Shown one piece after another: positions 60,182 to 64,000 of a DNA stretch of 64,000 bases. The stretch is from contig NZ_JANIOF010000004.1 of the NCBI RefSeq assembly GCF_024733555.1, positions 310,001-374,000 on the forward strand, in the 5' to 3' direction. The notes under the pieces were generated by a model. That model was not told the DNA's origin. It ran no database searches and saw only the letters and a program-made list of their open reading frames with translations. The stretch comes from Paenibacillus sp. SC116 (GTDB lineage Bacteria > Bacillota > Bacilli > Paenibacillales > Paenibacillaceae). The translations under genes were made by a program, and so were the position numbers. How positions within the stretch are numbered: position 1 is the stretch's first letter; the number at the start of each line of letters is the position of its first letter.

Positions 60182-60982
60182 ATGGGTCTGACAACGAATC
60201 TACCCCGTGAAGTAGAAACGCTGCTCCAGGCATTTCGGCAGCAGCTACTTATCGAGCTTCCTAATCAAATCTACGGCATCTATTTATACGGATCGATTGC
60301 ACTAGATGCATATGACCCTATAAACAGTGACATTGATATTGTAGTACTATTACATACTGATCCAACAGAGTCTACCATACAAACGATCACCCACATTCAT
60401 CAATCGCTAGTATCGGCTAATCCTTTAGCGAAACGGATGGACGGCATGTTCATTCCTATTCGTTATCTAGGCAAACAAAATGACAATGTTCCACCTTATT
60501 TGTATGTCACGGATGGAAAGGTACGAAAAGGGAAATGGGATCTAAATGCAGTGACATGGTGGACATTGAAACAACATGGCATTACGATCTATGGGCCTGA
60601 GTGTAAGGAACTGCTCATCGATCTTTGCTGGGATGATGTTGTGCAGACATTGGATTATAACCTCAATCATTATTGGAAGCGTAGATCCAACAACAGTCTG
60701 CCGTTTTTGCAGGATGGCATTCGTGCGGACGCTGTATGTACGATGTGCAGGATTATGTTCAGTCTAGAACATCAACAAGTTGCTCCTAAAGTTAAGGCTG
60801 TAAGGCATGTGCTGAACGAGCTTCCGGAGGAATGGCATCCATTGCTGCTGGAATCCATTGCGATACGTGAGGGACACCGCAAGTCTCTTTCTATTTGGGC
60901 GCGATGGAATCGGGCTAAACAGACTCAAACTTTTCTTCGTTCGATGATTGTTCGAAGTTCGCAAACCTATTTACATAAGTGA
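60182..60982 (+). CDS. Aminoglycoside adenylyltransferase-like nucleotidyltransferase with DUF4111
   Basis: A 266-residue protein in the layout of ANT(3'')/ANT(9) enzymes. The N-terminal nucleotidyltransferase domain has the motif LYGSIALDAYDPINSDIDIVVLL (G-S and D-x-D metal ligands), and the C-terminal helical domain (DUF4111-like) has GIRADAVCTMCRIMFSL, where relatives carry A-x-x-T-L-x-R-I. Known relatives adenylylate streptomycin or spectinomycin, but many chromosomal members have unknown substrates. The start at 60182 follows AGGAG by 7 bases. It is unrelated in sequence to the ANT(4')-like gene 3 kb away beyond the shared catalytic fold. Confidence 0.85.
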   Translation: MGLTTNLPREVETLLQAFRQQLLIELPNQIYGIYLYGSIALDAYDPINSDIDIVVLLHTDPTESTIQTITHIHQSLVSANPLAKRMDGMFIPIRYLGKQNDNVPPYLYVTDGKVRKGKWDLNAVTWWTLKQHGITIYGPECKELLIDLCWDDVVQTLDYNLNHYWKRRSNNSLPFLQDGIRADAVCTMCRIMFSLEHQQVAPKVKAVRHVLNELPEEWHPLLLESIAIREGHRKSLSIWARWNRAKQTQTFLRSMIVRSSQTYLHK

Positions 60983-61292
60983 GCAGCGATCAAGGTGAAA
61001 TGAAGCTTTCCTAGTAGCAAGAGGTTTACTTCGATAGAGTGGATGGTAGTATGGTCCGTATGGTGGACACATTCTATAGCGGTAGGACGCAAGTAGGGAC
61101 AACAGATGCATTTCATTCGGTTGACCCTATACATCCTGTGTTAGCTGATTAGGAAGCAATCGATAGGTACCTCGTATTTATGAGTTTTACAAGAAGCGGT
61201 AGTCTCGCAAAGTGAGCAAGCGAGGTGATTTCGGAGTATATACTGGATAAGTTAGTTCACGGACGTGCGGCTAGCGTGTGCTGCTCGTTTTT
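60983..61292. other. Intergenic region
   Basis: 310 bases between convergent genes. A 33-codon frame at 61051 lacks a good ribosome binding site. No hairpin with a T-tract was found for either neighbour. Confidence 0.4.
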
Positions 61293-61622
61293 TTATTCGG
61301 ATGACTTATCACTGCTGGATTGTTGTTTATTAAAGGAAAATGTCAGCAGCCAGATAACGATAATGACATACCCTATGGTAACGAAAATCGACCACATTTG
61401 TCCTTCCTGTAATTGTTCAAACCAATACTCAAATTCATTTCCATCTCTTCCGATGTTGTTAATCAGCGATACGGCGGGTACTAACATGGTGACAGCAGCC
61501 ACAATAATGGAGAAAAAGGTGTTTTTCTTACGAATAATACTAATGACAGTTGTTACTAGGGTGATAAATAAAAAGCTGTAATAGACCATCCACACCCAAG
61601 ACGGCAATGTTTGCATATGCAT
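61293..61622 (-). CDS. Small membrane protein of unknown function
   Basis: A 109-residue protein with three hydrophobic helices (VWMVYYSFLFITLVTTVISII; FFSIIVAAVTMLVPAVSLI; MWSIFVTIGYVIIVIWLLTF), a conserved-looking acidic/aromatic loop (GRDGNEFEYWFEQLQEGQ) and a Ser/Lys-rich tail. GGAG lies 6 bases before the ATG. I do not recognise a family. It appears monocistronic. Confidence 0.7.
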   Translation of the reverse strand: MHMQTLPSWVWMVYYSFLFITLVTTVISIIRKKNTFFSIIVAAVTMLVPAVSLINNIGRDGNEFEYWFEQLQEGQMWSIFVTIGYVIIVIWLLTFSFNKQQSSSDKSSE

Positions 61623-61906
61623 TTCTTACTCCTACTCCTTTTTAGACATCGTCAGCTGATCGTATCTCAGCTCGTGTCTTATTTGTGTAATCTAAAGCCT
61701 ATTATAACTAACTTTTTCCATAACGGAAGTGAGTTTTAAAAAGTTTCGCTATTTTTATATAAAAGTTGTAAGTTTTTTTGACATTTTTGTGTGATATTAA
61801 ATGATTAATATGAAAATATGTATATAGGATTATGATGGCAACTAGATTAATATCGAAATGTAGGCGATGGAAGGAGTTGGAGGAAGGTGTCATTCGTATA
61901 AAAAAA
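61623..61906. other. Intergenic region
   Basis: Very AT-rich, particularly 61690-61830. It must hold the promoter of the small membrane protein gene on the minus strand; no reliable boxes were identified. A 45-codon plus-strand frame beginning at 61832 runs through the next terminator and was rejected. Confidence 0.4.
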
Positions 61907-61942
61907 TCGAGCGTGCAGTTATCGGTCAACTACCACGCTCGA
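61907..61942 (-). terminator. Terminator of the YdjM-like gene
   Basis: TCGAGCGTG pairs perfectly with CACGCTCGA; on the minus strand it is followed by TTTTTTTAT. Confidence 0.9.
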
Positions 61943-61977
61943 CATGGTGATCTCAAGAACGACTATTTGTAATGAGG

Positions 61978-62616
61978 TTATAATCGAATCGACTTCTTAT
62001 ACAATGGATAGAACCACTTTACTCCTCGTGGGGTTAACGTATCAGCCACTAAATGAGATACATATCCGAGCACAGCTACAGCCATAATACCTTCAACTTG
62101 AAGCTGCTGTTCTAATCCATAGCCAATCATTCCCCAGAAGATGACCGCCCATATTGTATGCGTTAATCCTCGATGGCTAAGCCAAGGTGCCCAAGCCACA
62201 AACAGTCCGAATCCAATAAGCCAATACATGTGGCTCTGCCAACCGATGAACATTAATACAGCCCCAATTAGGCTGACGATGGAATTGCGAATAATACCTT
62301 CCTTAGTGACGAAACCAAGTAAGAAAATAATAAATGCGCACATAGCCCATTCCATATTTACATGCTCGTTTATCACATATTGATAACCAAGACCAGCAAC
62401 GAGTACAGCGCCAAGCCATACGATCGATTCGCGAATCCAACGTGATAATTGTCCAATCCGCTTGCTTAGGATACTTGGTCCATCTAGATCTGCACTGAGA
62501 GCAGAAAATGCCGATATGGCTACGTATAAGCCCGCACTCTTAAAGGAGAATGGAAAATAAGCAGCAGCTCCCATGCCGATCGTGACGCCAATTGCCAAAT
62601 GGGTAGTTCCTTTCAT
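61978..62616 (-). CDS. YdjM-family membrane-bound metal-dependent hydrolase-like protein
   Basis: A 212-residue polytopic protein of the YdjM family (annotated as membrane-bound, metal-dependent hydrolases; the activity is not established). Histidines and acidic residues that could bind metal occur in MKGTTHLAIG, LSADLDGPSIL, SHRGLTHTIW (diagnostic HRGxTHT) and VSHLVADTLTPRGVKWFYPL. AGGAGG lies 4-5 bases ahead of the ATG. A LexA-like box 48 bases upstream suggests DNA-damage control, which is known for ydjM in E. coli. Confidence 0.9.
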   Translation of the reverse strand: MKGTTHLAIGVTIGMGAAAYFPFSFKSAGLYVAISAFSALSADLDGPSILSKRIGQLSRWIRESIVWLGAVLVAGLGYQYVINEHVNMEWAMCAFIIFLLGFVTKEGIIRNSIVSLIGAVLMFIGWQSHMYWLIGFGLFVAWAPWLSHRGLTHTIWAVIFWGMIGYGLEQQLQVEGIMAVAVLGYVSHLVADTLTPRGVKWFYPLYKKSIRL

Positions 62617-62664
62617 ACTTCCTCCTACTACTTATGTATTACACGGATTTGATTATTGAATAAC

Positions 62665-62678
62665 CAAACGTATGTTTG
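62665..62678. promoter_or_regulatory. LexA-like box
   Basis: CAAAC-GTAT-GTTTG is a perfect dyad that differs from the Gram-positive LexA (DinR) consensus CGAACNNNNGTTCG at one symmetrical position in each half. It is located upstream of the YdjM-like gene. Confidence 0.5.
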
Positions 62679-62956
62679 TATTTATTATACATATATTTGG
62701 GATTGTAAACAATGGGTTTAGTTGTCATATTTGAATGTAGAAGAAATGTAGTGGGGAAATCATTGATAATAGAATGTTATTGTGCTGATTGACCAACTAG
62801 GGTAATGAAGTGTTGTGATTACAATCAAAATTTTTCTATTGAAAGGAAATAATAGGTTTGAAAACTTTCGAAATAATTCAACAAATTTTTGCTTTAATAT
62901 GATAAATTGTTAAAGGGAAGAAAGTGCCTAACTACTAGATTAGAGGAGGATCATCC
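62679..62956. other. Divergent intergenic region
   Basis: With the stretch from 62617 this makes 340 bases without a gene. It is AT-rich and should contain the phosphate transporter promoter; a TATGAT at 62898 lacks a matching -35 box. Nothing else is seen. Confidence 0.4.
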
Positions 62957-64000
62957 TTGGATTGGCAAGACATTATTTTTAAATTTGTAGGTGGATTGGG
63001 TTTATTCCTGTTCGGGATTAAGTATATGTCCGACGGTTTGCAAAAATCAGCAGGGGATAAAATGCGGGGTTTGTTAGAGAAATATACATCGAACCCGGTA
63101 CTTGGATTGTTGGTTGGTGTTGGAGTTACGGTGCTGATTCAATCTTCGTCAGGTACGACTGTAATGGCAATTGGCTTAGTGAATGCAGGTCTTATGACAT
63201 TAAGACAAGCCATTGGTGTTATTATTGGTGCGAACATCGGTACAACGATGACAGCGTTTATCGTTGGCATTAAAATTGATGACTATGCGCTGCCTATTAT
63301 CGCAGTAGGTGCGATATTCTTGTTCTTTTTCACTAAGAAGAAGCTTCAGTACATAGGCCAAGTTATTTTTGGCTTCGGTACACTATTCTTAGGATTGTCC
63401 ACGATGGGCAGTGGCGTTAAGCCGCTTAGCAAGCTTCCTGCTTTTACTGATTTTATGATTCAGCTGCAAGATCAACCGGTTCTTGCGCTATTAGTAGGTA
63501 CTGTATTTACACTTATTGTACAAAGCTCCAGTGCAACGATTGGTATTTTGCAAACTATCGCTGACGAAGGCATGATTAGTTTAATGGGTGCACTTCCGAT
63601 CCTGTTTGGTGATAATATCGGAACGACGGTTACTGCTGTTCTTGCTTCCATCGGTGCTACCGTAGTCGCAAAGCGTACGGCACTCGTGCATGTCATTTTC
63701 AACGTTGTGGGCTCGATTATTTTCATGCTGCTGCTTCCGCTTGTACACAGTATTGTGCTGTGGCTTGGAGAAGGGGTGAACATCCGTATGCAGATCGCAT
63801 ATGCGCATGGAATGTTCAACACGACCAACGCATTGCTCTTCCTGCCGTTCATTCCGGTTTTGGCATGGCTTGTAACGAAAGTCATCCCAGGAAAAGTACA
63901 AGAGATTGAGTTCAAAGCGATTTATTTGGACGAAAGATTGCTAGCAACTCCAGCGGTAGCATTTGGCCAAGCACAGCATGAAATTTTGCGTATGGGTCAA
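62957..64000 (+). CDS. Na/Pi cotransporter family protein (5' part, runs off the window)
   Basis: At least 348 residues of a NptA/YjbB-type sodium-phosphate symporter. The two inverted family repeats are seen: VTVLIQSSSGTTVMAIGLVNAG with GVIIGANIGTTMTA, and LIVQSSSATIGILQ with LFGDNIGTTVTAVLA. The beginning of a PhoU-like cytosolic domain (DERLLATPAVAFGQAQHEILRM) ends the visible part. The start is TTG at 62957, with GAGGAGGA 6 bases ahead and WQDIIFKFVGGLGLFLFGIKYMSDGLQ following. The 3' end lies outside the window. Confidence 0.9.
   Translation, partial: MDWQDIIFKFVGGLGLFLFGIKYMSDGLQKSAGDKMRGLLEKYTSNPVLGLLVGVGVTVLIQSSSGTTVMAIGLVNAGLMTLRQAIGVIIGANIGTTMTAFIVGIKIDDYALPIIAVGAIFLFFFTKKKLQYIGQVIFGFGTLFLGLSTMGSGVKPLSKLPAFTDFMIQLQDQPVLALLVGTVFTLIVQSSSATIGILQTIADEGMISLMGALPILFGDNIGTTVTAVLASIGATVVAKRTALVHVIFNVVGSIIFMLLLPLVHSIVLWLGEGVNIRMQIAYAHGMFNTTNALLFLPFIPVLAWLVTKVIPGKVQEIEFKAIYLDERLLATPAVAFGQAQHEILRMGQ

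Noticed and set aside
61832-61976. 45-codon plus-strand frame ending near the YdjM-like gene
   Set aside because: Weak ribosome binding site, and it reads straight through the terminator hairpin of the minus-strand gene.
1-64000. CRISPR arrays, tRNA or rRNA genes, complete insertion sequences, prophage genes
   Set aside because: None could be recognised: no regularly spaced repeats, no transposase or integrase, no structural RNA signatures.

Overview
The window reads as a chromosomal segment of a spore-forming, low-to-mid GC Firmicute, most likely Paenibacillus or a close relative. The support is strong AGGAGG-type ribosome binding sites, a CotD-like spore coat gene with a SigK-like promoter, a SpoIIM homologue, a Bacillus-type aa3 quinol oxidase operon (qoxABCD), Fur boxes of the Bacillus type and a yvdT-yvdS-yvdR-like SMR operon. 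No rRNA, tRNA, CRISPR array, phage or complete insertion sequence was seen. The species is inferred, not proven.

Layout. 1-11.9 kb: metE, an aromatic-acid exporter-like protein, glutaminase, a membrane-anchored cytochrome c, a DUF72 protein, a Fur-controlled siderophore uptake system (lipoprotein plus two permeases, no ATPase), a decayed histidine-phosphatase gene, and a guanine-type riboswitch in front of a guanine/hypoxanthine permease. 12-22.7 kb: a class B penicillin-binding protein, CotD-like coat protein, hydrolase, methyltransferase, lipoprotein, a PASTA protein with a degenerate kinase domain, a VTT membrane protein, a small transporter and a two-component system. 22.9-28.5 kb: qoxABCD and a divergent cell-wall-binding lipoprotein. 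28.7-32.6 kb: a five-gene membrane glycosylation operon (two GT39-like enzymes, a GT2, DUF2304 and an SMR-like flippase candidate). 32.8-39.8 kb: an oppABCDF-type operon and uppP.

40.0-51.0 kb is the most unusual region: a one-directional gene train with a promoter in front and a terminator behind. It encodes an ABC exporter (ATPase and two permeases), an ATP-grasp ligase, a GT-B glycosyltransferase, two radical SAM/SPASM enzymes, a Gfo/Idh/MocA dehydrogenase, an acyl carrier protein and two divergent ketoacyl-synthase-III-like proteins. It also has two very short frames with strong ribosome binding sites, one of 24 codons at the very end. I do not recognise it as a described pathway. The gene content suggests a carrier-bound acyl or aminoacyl group joined to a sugar-containing product that is then exported.

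Immediately downstream (51.3-53.9 kb) lies a second compact system: an MBOAT acyltransferase, an SGNH-type protein and a 62-residue single-pass microprotein ending in F-I-Y-M-N-F. That is the same FxYxxF C-terminal pattern as DltX of the teichoic acid D-alanylation machinery, but no dltA or dltC is nearby. It looks like a DltBDX-like envelope acylation module with an unknown donor.

54-64 kb: SpoIIM, a 55-residue orphan protein behind an inverted repeat, a dicarboxylate-type symporter, two aminoglycoside nucleotidyltransferase-like genes (one clearly ANT(4')-like), a TetR-controlled SMR pair, a DsbA-family protein, a YdjM-type membrane protein with a LexA-like box, and the 5' part of a Na/Pi cotransporter running off the window.
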